The notes: generated by a model not told the origin, from the letters alone. 43,942 nt of DNA from Thermocladium sp. (GCA_023269935.1 JAGDXC010000004.1:1-43942); one strand, 5' to 3'. Counted from the first letter of the stretch, positions 1 through 8,078 are shown. Translations and numbers: made by a program.

Positions 1-97
1 TAAGAGACAGATCCTCAAGAGATTGACCAGGGGAGAGAGTCACAAAAAAGAATACGTGTTTTGAATTAAAAACACTTCTTCAAAGGAGGGTATTTAT

Positions 98-140
98 CCC
101 CGCCCCTAGAAGGGGGCGAGGTTTGTCGTTCGTTTTATCA
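98..140 (-). repeat. Terminal hairpin copy of the dispersed intergenic element
   Basis: Read on the minus strand this begins GATAAAACGA and runs into a GC-rich hairpin (CCTCGCCCC, loop around TTCTA, GGGGCGGGG). The same order of A-rich start and CCTCGCCC hairpin begins the long element at 41596-41776 (minus) and resembles the one at 5469-5660. Downstream on the minus strand I see no conserved core, so this is a partial copy. It lies just before the isochorismatase-like gene. Confidence 0.5.
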
Positions 141-159
141 TCTGACCTTACAACGAAAA

Positions 160-175
160 CTTTAAAATTTAATTA
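160..175 (+). promoter_or_regulatory. TATA-like box of the isochorismatase-like gene
   Basis: The A/T-rich stretch CTTTAAAATTTAATTA is centred about 25 nt before the ATG at 192. This fits a leaderless transcript and favours that ATG over the TTG at 123. Confidence 0.45.
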
Positions 176-191
176 TAAACAAATAAAAAAT

Positions 192-761
192 ATGGCTACT
201 AATTGGCCTCTCCCAGATATCCTAAAACCATCCCAATCAGTACTAGTTGTTTGGGATGTTCATAAAGCCCTCGTTAATTCAATTTTTAATAAGGAGGAAT
301 TTATGAGCGCTTTAAATACGTCTATAACGGCAGCTCGACAAGCCAAGGTACCCATAGTATTTACAAAGATAACTCCCTATCCCAGAGGATTTGAGTCGCC
401 ATCCTCTAAATTACTATATAGGGGTGGTTTACAATTTAAGCCCGAGGAAATGGAGTTAGCGGTGCAGCCATCGATTGATGATATAGTGATCAACAAGAAT
501 ACATGGAGCATATTTGTGGGGACGAATTTCGAGTTGCTGCTGAGGAACTCCAGTAAATCAACAATAATATTCACAGGAATAGCGACTGAGATAGGAGTTG
601 AAACTAGTGCAAGACATGCCTTCGCACTGGGATTCATCCCCGTTATAATCAAGGACGCAGTGTCGTCTAGAAGCAAGGAGGGCCATGAAAGATCCCTCGC
701 AAACATGTCATCATTCTTCCCAATAATAACCTCGACCGACTTAATTAATCATTGGAAGTGA
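192..761 (+). CDS. Isochorismatase-family hydrolase lacking the catalytic cysteine
   Basis: The 189-residue product has the isochorismatase/nicotinamidase fold pattern: VVWDVH with Asp22, a Lys at 102 before the WSIF.GT segment, and [16 protein letters not shown] near residues 128-142. In cysteine hydrolases of this family a Cys follows the TxI motif; here that position is Gly135. Asp and Lys are kept but the nucleophile is lost, as is known for the isochorismatase-type enzyme PhzD. It may therefore cleave an ether or act without a thioester intermediate; the substrate is unknown. I chose the ATG at 192 over an upstream in-frame TTG at 123 because of the TATA spacing and because residues before it fit no family pattern. 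It is a single gene with no clear operon partner. Confidence 0.8.
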   Translation: MATNWPLPDILKPSQSVLVVWDVHKALVNSIFNKEEFMSALNTSITAARQAKVPIVFTKITPYPRGFESPSSKLLYRGGLQFKPEEMELAVQPSIDDIVINKNTWSIFVGTNFELLLRNSSKSTIIFTGIATEIGVETSARHAFALGFIPVIIKDAVSSRSKEGHERSLANMSSFFPIITSTDLINHWK

Positions 762-870
762 GACCGAGGGAAAATCATTCGGCCTTCAAGTTCTCTATCC
801 TTATTGCCCTACATAGCTGGCGGGATGCCTTTGCTTGAAGATCTTTATTGAAGTTTGGAGCCTTGTCTCC

Positions 871-886
871 GAAATATTTAAATTAA
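871..886 (+). promoter_or_regulatory. TATA-like box upstream of the 906 gene
   Basis: GAAATATTTAAATTAA is centred about 28 nt before the ATG at 906, consistent with leaderless transcription. Confidence 0.5.
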
Positions 887-905
887 TAACGAAGCATGGG
901 GCAAC

Positions 906-1337
906 ATGGAGTATACAGTAGTATATGACACATATGTTGAGGTGCCTATACGTATAAGTAAAACAACGCCTGATGAGGCCAGAATTAAGCGACTTGAGAG
1001 GTGGCCAAAGGAGGCTGGACTTTCTCAGCCCCTTGGCGAGGGAGGGACCTTCATGGATCTCGTCAAGTCATTTGCTAGGGACTATGAATTGGAGGTGGGG
1101 GAAAAGAATTGGAGCAACTCAACCACCGAGGGTAAAATAATCATAAAAATGGAGCAGAAACTCCTAAGAAACGGGACACAGAGGGGCGCCGCTAAAATGG
1201 AGGGGGAAATATCGTTAACCCCGACGGAGGAGGGGGGTAACCTTGTTTATACTGCTAAACTGAAGTACTCTATAGAGCTGGATAATGATGTGCTAGCCGA
1301 GAAGGCCGCAAGCGATGTGGTTGAATTCAATTTATAA
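906..1337 (+). CDS. Hypothetical protein, possibly a lipid/ligand-binding fold
   Basis: I do not recognise this 143-residue protein. It starts with a beta-like segment (EYTVVYDTYVEVPIRI), has a charged middle and ends with alternating hydrophobic strands (GEISLTPTEEGGNLVYTAKL) and a terminal helix. The strand-rich pattern would suit a small SRPBCC-like or similar barrel, but that is a guess. There are no cysteines, signal peptide or membrane segments. A TATA box sits just upstream and the next gene is convergent, so it is probably monocistronic. Confidence 0.7.
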   Translation: MEYTVVYDTYVEVPIRISKTTPDEARIKRLERWPKEAGLSQPLGEGGTFMDLVKSFARDYELEVGEKNWSNSTTEGKIIIKMEQKLLRNGTQRGAAKMEGEISLTPTEEGGNLVYTAKLKYSIELDNDVLAEKAASDVVEFNL

Positions 1338-1387
1338 TGCTTCAACACTATAATCAAGAATAAATGCTAACCAAAGAAATTAATTGC

Positions 1388-2239
1388 TCACTTAAGGGCT
1401 CTGCCTAGTAAATCCGCATATTTCCACGCATCGTCTGGAAATATTCCCACGGCTTGGTTAAGCCCAAGCTTTTTAATGGCGGCAACCACAGCTCCACTGC
1501 TGGGCCCAATGAGTAGACCGTCACGTGATGCAACTAGTTTGATGCCATTAATGGCTTCTCGCGATGATACTTTAATTACTTCATCTATATGAGCGATTTC
1601 TTGGAATGGATTATTCCTATATTCCTTTATGCCCGGTATTATATCCATCGGTTCAACTCCTATCATTTTAATATAATTGCCATACTTTTCCTTAAAATAA
1701 AGCGATAAGCCAGTCATGTGGCCCGCCGTACCTAATCCAGCAACTATATACTTGATCCTTAATCCAGCTGCCTGCAATTGTTCATCTAATTCCTTTGCTG
1801 TCTCTCTATAATGAATTAAGTAATTCCGTGGATTATTGAACTGATCTGGATGATGAGCCGAAGCAAGCATGGCTTCCCTCTTTACTTCCTCAATCATATC
1901 GTTTGTTCCTCCATTTCGTTCTCTTATATCCGAATTCAATAACCTAAGCATTACCTTATATGCCCTACTTGTCCTAGTCGATATATAGGCTATCATTTTC
2001 CTACCATATGCTGCAGAAAGAGATGCCAACGCCACAGCCATATTGCCTGATGATGCCTCTATCACGGCATCGCCCTCGTCAGTATGCTTAAGCACTTCTT
2101 CATATAGGGATAAAGCAGTTCTATCCTTTATGCTATGGGTGATGGGATTCATGAATTCCAGCTTGCCCCAAACTTCCTGATCGCCGAACGATTTAAGCCT
2201 ATATAATGGGGTTGGCCAGGACCCCCTTATTAGATCCAT
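1388..2239 (-). CDS. PLP-dependent cysteine synthase/cystathionine beta-synthase family enzyme
   Basis: The 283-residue product is a fold-type II PLP enzyme of the CysK/CBS group. Near the N-terminus TPLYRL is followed by HSIKDRTAL, whose Lys would form the Schiff base. EASSGNMAVALA is the substrate/cofactor loop, GLGTAGHMTG is the phosphate-binding glycine-rich loop, and GPSSGAV near the C-terminus holds the Ser facing the pyridine nitrogen. It is shorter than typical cysteine synthases (about 300-390 residues), mainly through a minimal N-terminus, so the acceptor (O-acetylserine, O-phosphoserine or another) cannot be told. It is convergent with the 906 gene and divergent from the transporter at 2435. 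Confidence 0.85.
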   Translation of the reverse strand: MDLIRGSWPTPLYRLKSFGDQEVWGKLEFMNPITHSIKDRTALSLYEEVLKHTDEGDAVIEASSGNMAVALASLSAAYGRKMIAYISTRTSRAYKVMLRLLNSDIRERNGGTNDMIEEVKREAMLASAHHPDQFNNPRNYLIHYRETAKELDEQLQAAGLRIKYIVAGLGTAGHMTGLSLYFKEKYGNYIKMIGVEPMDIIPGIKEYRNNPFQEIAHIDEVIKVSSREAINGIKLVASRDGLLIGPSSGAVVAAIKKLGLNQAVGIFPDDAWKYADLLGRALK

Positions 2240-2403
2240 TATATCGCTATAGACGCGGAGATCCGCAAATATAGGTCATACTCTTGCAATGAAAAAATAG
2301 TTTTAAAATATTTCCCAGCTCACTAGAGCCGTTGAACCCTTCCCGATCAAAAATGAACCCCATGCAAGGAAAACTGAAAAATATCAGGAAACTATTTTCG
2401 AGA

Positions 2404-2416
2404 GATATATAAATAG
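2404..2416 (+). promoter_or_regulatory. TATA-like box of the EamA transporter gene
   Basis: GATATATAAATAG is a strong archaeal TATA-like sequence. Its centre is about 25 nt before the ATG at 2435 and 31 nt before the ATG at 2441, making either more likely than the first in-frame ATG at 2423. Confidence 0.55.
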
Positions 2417-2434
2417 TTAGGAATGGATGTGATG

Positions 2435-3298
2435 ATGACAATGAGCCACTCAACGAGATTAGCAAGGGATGAGGCGAATAAGGCAATAATTAATATAATC
2501 ATTGCATCGCTTCTATGGTCCACAATAGGTTTAGCCAGCGTTTATGGTGGATCCCCACTACTGCTTCCACTAATTAGATCAGCAACAGCTGCAGCAGTAG
2601 CAGTATTTATCTATAGGTCGCTTAACAAGGCAGCAATAACGGCTGGGATAAGCCTGGGGATCCTATTCAGCGTGTACCCGCTCACGGCAGTGATTGTCGG
2701 TATTGGATTAGCTGCATACTTACTATATACAGCGCCGCTCTGGGCAACACTGGTTTCATTAATGCTTGGAGAACGCCCAGGCAAGTATAGCATAGTTGGA
2801 TTGATAATTATCGCGGCAGCCATAATAATTGCTTTAATTGATGCTGGATTGGGAGGCATTGATTACTATGGAGCTCTTTTAGGCCTTGTATCGGGGGCTT
2901 CATATGGGCTCTATATAGCTATAGCTAGATTCTTCTCTGCATCAGGGATGAGCAATGATGTATCATATGGGGCCTTGCCATTCACTTTGGTCGTCACGAT
3001 ACCATTATTGCTAATATTAGCATTAATTCATAGATTACCGCAATTAATCTATCTAGGCAAAACATTAGTGGCCGGCACATATATGGGCATCTTCTGTACT
3101 GTCATTCCATATAAATTATTCGCAATTGGTGTAACAAGGATTAGAGCCTCATTGGCATCTATTCTAGCCACGCTTGAGCCAGTTATGGCTGCAGTATGGG
3201 GTTATTTATTTCTAAGACAGGTCCCAAATCACTATGAAATAATCATCTACCTGTTAATAACAATCGCACTCATAATATCATCAATTGATGCCAGGTAG
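2435..3298 (+). CDS. EamA/DMT-superfamily transporter
   Basis: A very hydrophobic protein of about 287 residues with roughly ten predicted membrane helices in two repeats. The first repeat begins NIIIASLLWSTIGLASVYGG and the second around YYGALLGLVSGASYGLYIAI, the duplicated EamA pattern. The conserved Glu-Pro near the end (ATLEPVMAAVWGYLFL) is the usual C-terminal signature. Such proteins export or import small metabolites; the substrate cannot be read from sequence. Several ATGs cluster at the start (2423, 2432, 2435, 2441); I prefer 2435 or 2441 from the TATA box. No operon partner is apparent. Confidence 0.9.
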   Translation: MTMSHSTRLARDEANKAIINIIIASLLWSTIGLASVYGGSPLLLPLIRSATAAAVAVFIYRSLNKAAITAGISLGILFSVYPLTAVIVGIGLAAYLLYTAPLWATLVSLMLGERPGKYSIVGLIIIAAAIIIALIDAGLGGIDYYGALLGLVSGASYGLYIAIARFFSASGMSNDVSYGALPFTLVVTIPLLLILALIHRLPQLIYLGKTLVAGTYMGIFCTVIPYKLFAIGVTRIRASLASILATLEPVMAAVWGYLFLRQVPNHYEIIIYLLITIALIISSIDAR

Positions 3299-3489
3299 AG
3301 AGACCTCCTAAATTAAGCCATAAAGGTAACCAAGACCCGGAACTCATCAAAATGTAGATGGCTGGTTGTTTTGTATTTTTTAAAAATTTTAAATGAGGCT
3401 GTGTATTCTATTTCAGTTCTAGTTGATTAATGCCATACTTCATACTTGATAATGAATAAAACTTGAGTGTTACTGTAAAACATAGGTGT

Positions 3490-3503
3490 AATTAATATAA
3501 ATG
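3490..3503 (+). promoter_or_regulatory. TATA-like box of the PEPCK gene
   Basis: AATTAATATAAATG is centred about 27 nt before the ATG at 3524, fitting leaderless transcription. Confidence 0.5.
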
Positions 3504-3523
3504 AGTTGTTTAGGTAGACTTTT

Positions 3524-5404
3524 ATGCAGGAAAAAACAAAGATCTTAGATGGTATAGACGGCGAAGCAAGAAAGAGACTCCTAGCCATAAGGAACAATGA
3601 ATTATTGGAATTCATTGAAAAAGCCATAGCTATCTGCAAACCTAGTCGAGTATTCGTATCGACTGGAAGCAAAGAAGACTCGGAGTACATAAGGAATGAA
3701 GCGATTCAAAAAGGGGAGGAACGACCCCTCAAGACTCCTGGACACACTATTCATTTCGATAGTCCTCTTGATCAAGCCAGAGCAAGAGAGGACACAGCAA
3801 TATTATTGCCAAGAGGCGAGACACTGCCATTCATAAGAACCAAGGATAGAGATGAGGGGCTAAGAGAAATCCTTGACCTGCTTAATGGTTCAATGCGGGG
3901 ACGGGAAATGTATATTGGGTTTTACTCTCTAGGACCCAAGGGATCCCCCTTAAGCATGCTGGCAATTCAAATAACTGATTCCGCATACGTAATGCATAGC
4001 GAGAATATATTATATAGACAGGCGTATGATGAGGCAGTTAGGTTTGGCGCCGAAGTTAAGTTCCTCAAGTTCCTTCATTCCCAGGGCGAGCTAGATGAAC
4101 TGGGTAGAAGCAAGAACATAGCGAAGAGGAGAATCTATATTGACCCAATTGATGAAACAGTGTATAGCGTGAACACTCAATACGGAGGAAACAGCATTGG
4201 TTTAAAGAAGTTAGCCCTTCGATTAACTATTAGGAGGGCAATTAGGGAGGGATGGCTATCCGAGCACATGTTCCTAATGGGCATAAATGGCCCAAATGGA
4301 CGCGTGACTTACCTGACCGGCGCATTTCCATCAATGTCAGGAAAAACATCTACAGCAATGATTGGGCGATTGCTCGGCGACGATTTAGCATACCTAAGGT
4401 GGATTAACGGCGAGGTTAGGGCAATTAATCCGGAAGCGGGAGTATTTGGCATAATAGAGGGCATTAATTCGAAGGATGATCCAGTGATATTCGATGTACT
4501 CAACAAGCCGGGAGAATTAATTTTCTCCAATGTATTGATTAAGAAGGATGGAGGCGTTTATTGGAATGGCAAGGATGAACCACTGCCGGAGAAGGGGATT
4601 AATTTCATAGGGGAGTGGTGGCCCGGAAGAACAGATGATAAGGGAAACCTTGTGCCTCCATCTCATCCCAATGCTAGGTTCACTGTTCCCTTAACCAGTT
4701 TCAATAATCTTGATCCGGCATATGATGATCCTAGGGGCGTGAAGGTCGGTGGAATAATATTTGGAAGCAGAGATCCTGATACATTTGTTCCAGTGGTTGA
4801 ATCATTTAATTGGCGCCATGGAGTCGCAACTATAGCGGCATCCTTGGAGACCGAGAGAACCGCTGCAGTAATAGGAAAAGTGGGGGAGAGAGAATTTAAT
4901 CCAATGGCTATACTTGATTTCCTATCGGTCTCGCTCAGCGATTATATCTATCACTATCTTAGATTTGGCGAGTCAGGAACGCCGCCTAAGATATTTGGAG
5001 TTAATTACTTCTTAAGGGGATCTGATGGGAATTTCCTGAACAAGAAGGAGGATAAGAAGGTATGGTTAACTTGGATGGAGAGAAGAATACATGGCGAGGT
5101 AGACGCATTGAGGACTCCCATCGGTCTCATACCTACATATGAAGACCTAAGGCAATTATTTAATGAAGTGCTGAAGCGCGATTATGGGAAGGATGAATAT
5201 ATTGCTCAATTCTCTATAAGAATTAAAAAACATATAGAGAAAATAGATAGAATTTGGAACATATATTCAAAGATACCGAACATGCCGCAGGACTTCTTCA
5301 ACGAATTAAGTGACCAGAAGCAGAGATTAATGGAACTAGGCGAAGCGGAACAAGTTTCTCCTCTTATGTTCTATAAAAATGAAACAGACATTCCAAAGCC
5401 CTAG
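3524..5404 (+). CDS. pckG: Phosphoenolpyruvate carboxykinase (GTP)
   Basis: This 626-residue protein has the full length and motif order of GTP-dependent PEPCK, which interconverts oxaloacetate plus GTP and PEP, CO2 and GDP in gluconeogenesis. GFYSLGPKGSPLSMLAIQIT is the N-terminal substrate region, GGNSIGLKKLALR follows, and the kinase P-loop reads FPSMSGKTSTAM. Further on come the nucleotide/metal segment NPEAGVFGIIEG, FGSRDPDT and the C-terminal FGVNYFLRG. In well-studied enzymes the P-loop carries a reactive Cys (FPSACGKT); here that residue is Ser. It has its own promoter and is followed by an intergenic element and tRNA-Tyr, so it is likely monocistronic. Confidence 0.95.
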   Translation: MQEKTKILDGIDGEARKRLLAIRNNELLEFIEKAIAICKPSRVFVSTGSKEDSEYIRNEAIQKGEERPLKTPGHTIHFDSPLDQARAREDTAILLPRGETLPFIRTKDRDEGLREILDLLNGSMRGREMYIGFYSLGPKGSPLSMLAIQITDSAYVMHSENILYRQAYDEAVRFGAEVKFLKFLHSQGELDELGRSKNIAKRRIYIDPIDETVYSVNTQYGGNSIGLKKLALRLTIRRAIREGWLSEHMFLMGINGPNGRVTYLTGAFPSMSGKTSTAMIGRLLGDDLAYLRWINGEVRAINPEAGVFGIIEGINSKDDPVIFDVLNKPGELIFSNVLIKKDGGVYWNGKDEPLPEKGINFIGEWWPGRTDDKGNLVPPSHPNARFTVPLTSFNNLDPAYDDPRGVKVGGIIFGSRDPDTFVPVVESFNWRHGVATIAASLETERTAAVIGKVGEREFNPMAILDFLSVSLSDYIYHYLRFGESGTPPKIFGVNYFLRGSDGNFLNKKEDKKVWLTWMERRIHGEVDALRTPIGLIPTYEDLRQLFNEVLKRDYGKDEYIAQFSIRIKKHIEKIDRIWNIYSKIPNMPQDFFNELSDQKQRLMELGEAEQVSPLMFYKNETDIPKP

Positions 5405-5468
5405 GAGCCATCATTGTTAATAATTATGAGGAAACAGAGACTTTGAAGTAATATAGTGGCATCATTTG

Positions 5469-5660
5469 ATAAAAAGTGGCAAACCTCGCCCTTCAAGGCG
5501 AGGATTCCTTTGTAGGGTTTTTGGTGCTTTTGTGAGAGAGTTGTCCCGTGAATTTCTTGGGATGAGGAACCGGAGGCTGATCCCCGCAACACCAATGGAG
5601 ACGAGTAGCCATGAAGGGGTAATCCTCTAGACCCCGGGGAACCCCCAAGGCGGGGAATAT
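5469..5660 (+). ncRNA. Long copy of the dispersed structured element (omega-RNA-like candidate)
   Basis: It starts GATAAAAAG, then a perfect 7-bp hairpin at 5484-5503 (CCTCGCC, loop CTTCAA, GGCGAGG), a linker, CCGTGAATTTCTTGGG, and a core at 5575-5615 beginning GGCTGATCCCCGCA and ending GAGTAGCCATGAA. It ends near AACCCCCAAGGCGGGG. The same parts occur in the same order at 41596-41776 on the minus strand, with 38 of 41 core bases identical. No sizeable reading frame crosses it. By resemblance to 3' ends of archaeal IS200/IS605 elements it may be a stand-alone omega-RNA or a non-autonomous remnant. That function is inference; the homology of the two copies is directly visible. It fills the gap between PEPCK and tRNA-Tyr. 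Confidence 0.6.
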
Positions 5661-5748
5661 GTTAAACGCTCTTTAGCCCAATCTCTTGACGGGAATCAAA
5701 TTGTAATGAGAGTAAAACATAAAAATCGTTATGAAGAAACGTTTACGA

Positions 5749-5868
5749 CGCCCCGTAGCTCAGCGGCAGAGCACCTGGCTGTAGACAGCCACGTGGGGTA
5801 CAATTAATGGCGAAAGCCCCACGGCAGCCACCAGGGAGTCCCGGGTTCGATTCCCGGCGGGGCGACCA
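5749..5868 (+). tRNA. tRNA-Tyr (GUA) with intron
   Basis: Acceptor CGCCCCG (5749-5755) pairs with CGGGGCG (5858-5864), giving C1:G72, the archaeal tyrosine identity pair. The anticodon stem CCTGG (5774-5778) pairs with CCAGG (5831-5835); the loop holds anticodon GTA at 5781-5783. The T arm is CCGGG TTCGATT CCCGG. The discriminator is A5865 and CCA is encoded at 5866-5868. A 45-nt intron (5785-5829) sits after position 37. The splice site forms a canonical bulge-helix-bulge: CTGT (5779-5782) pairs with GCAG (5824-5827), with 3-nt bulges AGA and CCA, so cuts fall after G5784 and C5829. Confidence 0.97.
5785..5829 (+). other. tRNA-Tyr intron (bulge-helix-bulge type)
   Basis: A 45-nt archaeal tRNA intron between positions 37 and 38. 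Its ends sit in two 3-nt bulges around a 4-bp helix, and its interior closes with CGTGGGG/CCCCACG. It would be removed by the tRNA splicing endonuclease. Confidence 0.9.
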
Positions 5869-5928
5869 TTATTCTGAATCCCTTAACTATTAAAGAGTTT
5901 CAAAAATGTGAGGTCTCGCAATTCAGGA

Positions 5929-5941
5929 AAAATATTTAAGT
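5929..5941 (+). promoter_or_regulatory. TATA-like box of the phosphodiesterase gene
   Basis: AAAATATTTAAGT is centred about 28 nt before the GTG at 5963, supporting a leaderless GTG start. Confidence 0.5.
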
Positions 5942-5962
5942 GCTTGATGGCTAAAAAACCAT

Positions 5963-6577
5963 GTGGCCGTAAAGATTCTGGTAGTTGGGGATGCCCATGT
6001 ACCTGATAGGGTTGAATCCATACATGCAGCGGTGCTGGATAAACTCGATTCCATGAAGCCATTCGATTACGTGCTGATAACCGGCGATTTAATAAATGAA
6101 GACACATTAAAACAATTGATCGGATTTGGACGAGCGAAGTACGTGGTTAAGGGAAACATGGATTACCTAGAATTACCTGATAAGGAAGTCATAAGGATAG
6201 GGGAAATAAAGATCGGATTAATGCATGGACATCAAATAAAGCACCGCGGTGATCCCCGGGAATTAAGGGAGGTCGCCGTGAATCTGAGGGTTAATATATT
6301 GATCAGCGGGCACACTCATGTACCCATGATACAGAGAGGGGCAATTAATCTATTGAATCCCGGATCAATCACCGGCGCTTGGAGTGGAGCAGGAAATAGG
6401 GAGCCGCCTAGTTTCCTTGCATTGGAGCTTACTGAAGGTATTGCAAATATTGATCTTTATCAGTTAATCAAGAACGAAATTAAATTGACTAAGCATGAAT
6501 CCATCCCGATCAACCTAGCTAACATATATCCATCAACTTATTTCACCGAGAATATGAGGACTGACTCCTCACCTTAA
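5963..6577 (+). CDS. Metallophosphoesterase (YfcE/MJ0936 family)
   Basis: The 204-residue product has calcineurin-like phosphoesterase motifs in order: VVGDAHVPDR (D-x-H), YVLITGDLINE (GDx), VVKGNMDY (GNxD), GLMHGHQI and ISGHTHVP (GHTH). These supply the ligands of a two-metal centre. The family includes small archaeal phosphodiesterases active on artificial substrates; the physiological substrate is unknown. The start is GTG at 5963; an ATG at 5961 is out of frame. The C-terminal 40 residues after the catalytic core are variable. It lies between tRNA-Tyr and a convergent gene. Confidence 0.9.
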   Translation: MAVKILVVGDAHVPDRVESIHAAVLDKLDSMKPFDYVLITGDLINEDTLKQLIGFGRAKYVVKGNMDYLELPDKEVIRIGEIKIGLMHGHQIKHRGDPRELREVAVNLRVNILISGHTHVPMIQRGAINLLNPGSITGAWSGAGNREPPSFLALELTEGIANIDLYQLIKNEIKLTKHESIPINLANIYPSTYFTENMRTDSSP

Positions 6578-6584
6578 TGGATTA

Positions 6585-6690
6585 GAGCACCTCGAGATCT
6601 CTAGAGGATTACCCTTAATTATGAAGAGGGTATGATGGGGGATTAGTTTTTATAAAAAAAGTCCCCTCTGGAAAGAGGAGAGGTGTCGGT
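6585..6690 (-). repeat. Possible fragment of the dispersed element
   Basis: On the minus strand a hairpin-like CCTCTCCTCTTTCCAGAGGGG is followed by AGGGTAATCCTCTAGA, 16 bases identical to the segment after the conserved core in the 5469-5660 element. The core itself is absent. It may be a deleted copy or a chance terminator hairpin between two convergent genes. Confidence 0.25.
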
Positions 6691-6777
6691 TCTTCAAAAA
6701 ATATTGCTAGTCATAAAAAGCAGGATTTACCGCTTTGTGTTCAAATAAGAAAGAAAAATACCCTTATAGTATGGATT

Positions 6778-7782
6778 TCATGAGGAAGCGTAATTCAGCT
6801 TCTTGGATTTATCCATGACCCTAATTAAGTCATCCTCAACAAAAGAATCAGCCCTAATTGAGAAGCCCTTCATACTTACTCTTGGTTCATCGCATGCCTT
6901 TGCTTTGCCTATGAGCTTTGCCGGAATGCTTGTCATAATTAATTCATTAATTAATGAATCAATGGAGCCGGGCGGAGCCCCTATGAGCAGCATGCCTGAG
7001 CTAAGTGAGCGATACGCGTCAATTCCCAGTGCTCCCAATACATGGGTTGTCTCCTCCAGAACCGGAATATCGCTTTCTATATCTATGCATGTGTTTGATG
7101 CTGAAGCCATCTCTATTAGTCCCTGGATTACACCGCCCTCTGTTGGGTCATGCATAGAAGAGGCATATTTAGCTGCTATTAAGGCCTCCTTAACTATGCT
7201 AGTCTTTCTAATTAATGCAGCGGCTCGCGAGATTATCGTTGGACTAACTCCCCTTTGAATTAATTCATTCTGCATATCGCGAGCAGCTATTGCCGTTGCC
7301 TCTATTGCGGCAAATTTAGTTGCTACTATTAAGTGGCCAGGGCGGAGACCGCTAGTTGATATATAGGAGTCTCCTACCCCCATTACTGTAGTGGATGTTA
7401 TGGGGTAATGTACCTCCCCAGAGTACTCAGTGTGCCCGCCAATTAATGTACCGCCTATTTCGCTTAATGCATCCCATACTTGATCCATGACTCTACTTAA
7501 CGATTCATCGCTGAAACCAAGGGGAAGAATCAAGGTTAATACAAACCACCTAGGCATTATTCCTCGGGTTGCAATATCATTAGCTGGCACATTTATGCTT
7601 AGCCACCCAACATCGTTTATTGAACCTGTGATTGGATCTGAGTGAACAGCCAAGTATTTGCCGCCCACCTTAATTATAGCGGCATCCTCTCCTATCCTGG
7701 GGCCAATAATTATGTCTTGATCGCTGGTTTTTGCTTTATCTAGTATCAATCTCTTTAGCCGATCATTACTTATCTTAACCAT
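6778..7782 (-). CDS. AIR synthase-related protein (HypE/ThiL-like)
   Basis: The 334-residue product has the PurM/HypE/ThiL fold: GPRIGEDAAIIKVGGKYLAVHSDP carries the ATP/metal GxDAA motif, INVPANDIATRGIMPRWF the N-domain helix, LIGGHTEY the second metal loop, and SSMHDPTEGGVIQGLIEMA the D-P-T-x-GG motif typical of HypE-like proteins. It lacks the HypE C-terminal Cys tail that receives the carbamoyl group, so a role in hydrogenase maturation is doubtful. Many Crenarchaeota carry such HypE-like proteins without known function. It lies 45 bp downstream of S14 on the same strand and may be cotranscribed. Confidence 0.85.
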   Translation of the reverse strand: MVKISNDRLKRLILDKAKTSDQDIIIGPRIGEDAAIIKVGGKYLAVHSDPITGSINDVGWLSINVPANDIATRGIMPRWFVLTLILPLGFSDESLSRVMDQVWDALSEIGGTLIGGHTEYSGEVHYPITSTTVMGVGDSYISTSGLRPGHLIVATKFAAIEATAIAARDMQNELIQRGVSPTIISRAAALIRKTSIVKEALIAAKYASSMHDPTEGGVIQGLIEMASASNTCIDIESDIPVLEETTHVLGALGIDAYRSLSSGMLLIGAPPGSIDSLINELIMTSIPAKLIGKAKACDEPRVSMKGFSIRADSFVEDDLIRVMDKSKKLNYASS

Positions 7783-7827
7783 TATAAACGCCGCGAGAAT
7801 TCATGAACTCAGTGACTTAAATGTATG

Positions 7828-7992
7828 CTAGTAATATTTCTTAAAGCCTAGTTGAGGCGCTACTTCTCTGAAGCATCTTCTGCACAGCATTAATCCATAT
7901 TTCCTTATAACGGCTTCCCGCGTACCACATCGCATGCATCGCACGGTTGCCCTGCCATACTTTCGTTGCCTCGGCGGCTTTATATTAGTCAT
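7828..7992 (-). CDS. rpsN: 30S ribosomal protein S14 (archaeal type Z)
   Basis: A 54-residue reading frame translated from the minus strand, beginning [19 protein letters not shown]. Two CxxC pairs (CMRC near 19-22 and CRRC near 37-40) make the zinc knuckle of the short archaeal S14, and the ending APQLGFKKY is its classic C-terminus. S14 binds the 3' domain of 16S rRNA in the small-subunit head. It is isolated here from the main ribosomal protein cluster and is followed 45 bp later by the AIR synthase-like gene. Confidence 0.93.
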   Translation of the reverse strand: MTNIKPPRQRKYGRATVRCMRCGTREAVIRKYGLMLCRRCFREVAPQLGFKKYY

Positions 7993-8013
7993 TAAAATAA
8001 GCCGCTCACTGGT

Positions 8014-8023
8014 TTTTATAAAT
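8014..8023 (-). promoter_or_regulatory. TATA-like box of the S14 gene
   Basis: On the minus strand TTTATAAAAA lies about 26 nt before the S14 ATG at 7992, fitting leaderless transcription. Confidence 0.5.
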
Positions 8024-8078
8024 TTTATCTAGAGATAAACATAGCCAATGTATGCCGTAATTATATATGATCGAATTA

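Noticed and set aside
6803..7258. Plus-strand frame of 151 codons inside the AIR synthase-like gene
   Set aside because: The minus-strand product has the family motifs; the plus-strand translation has none.
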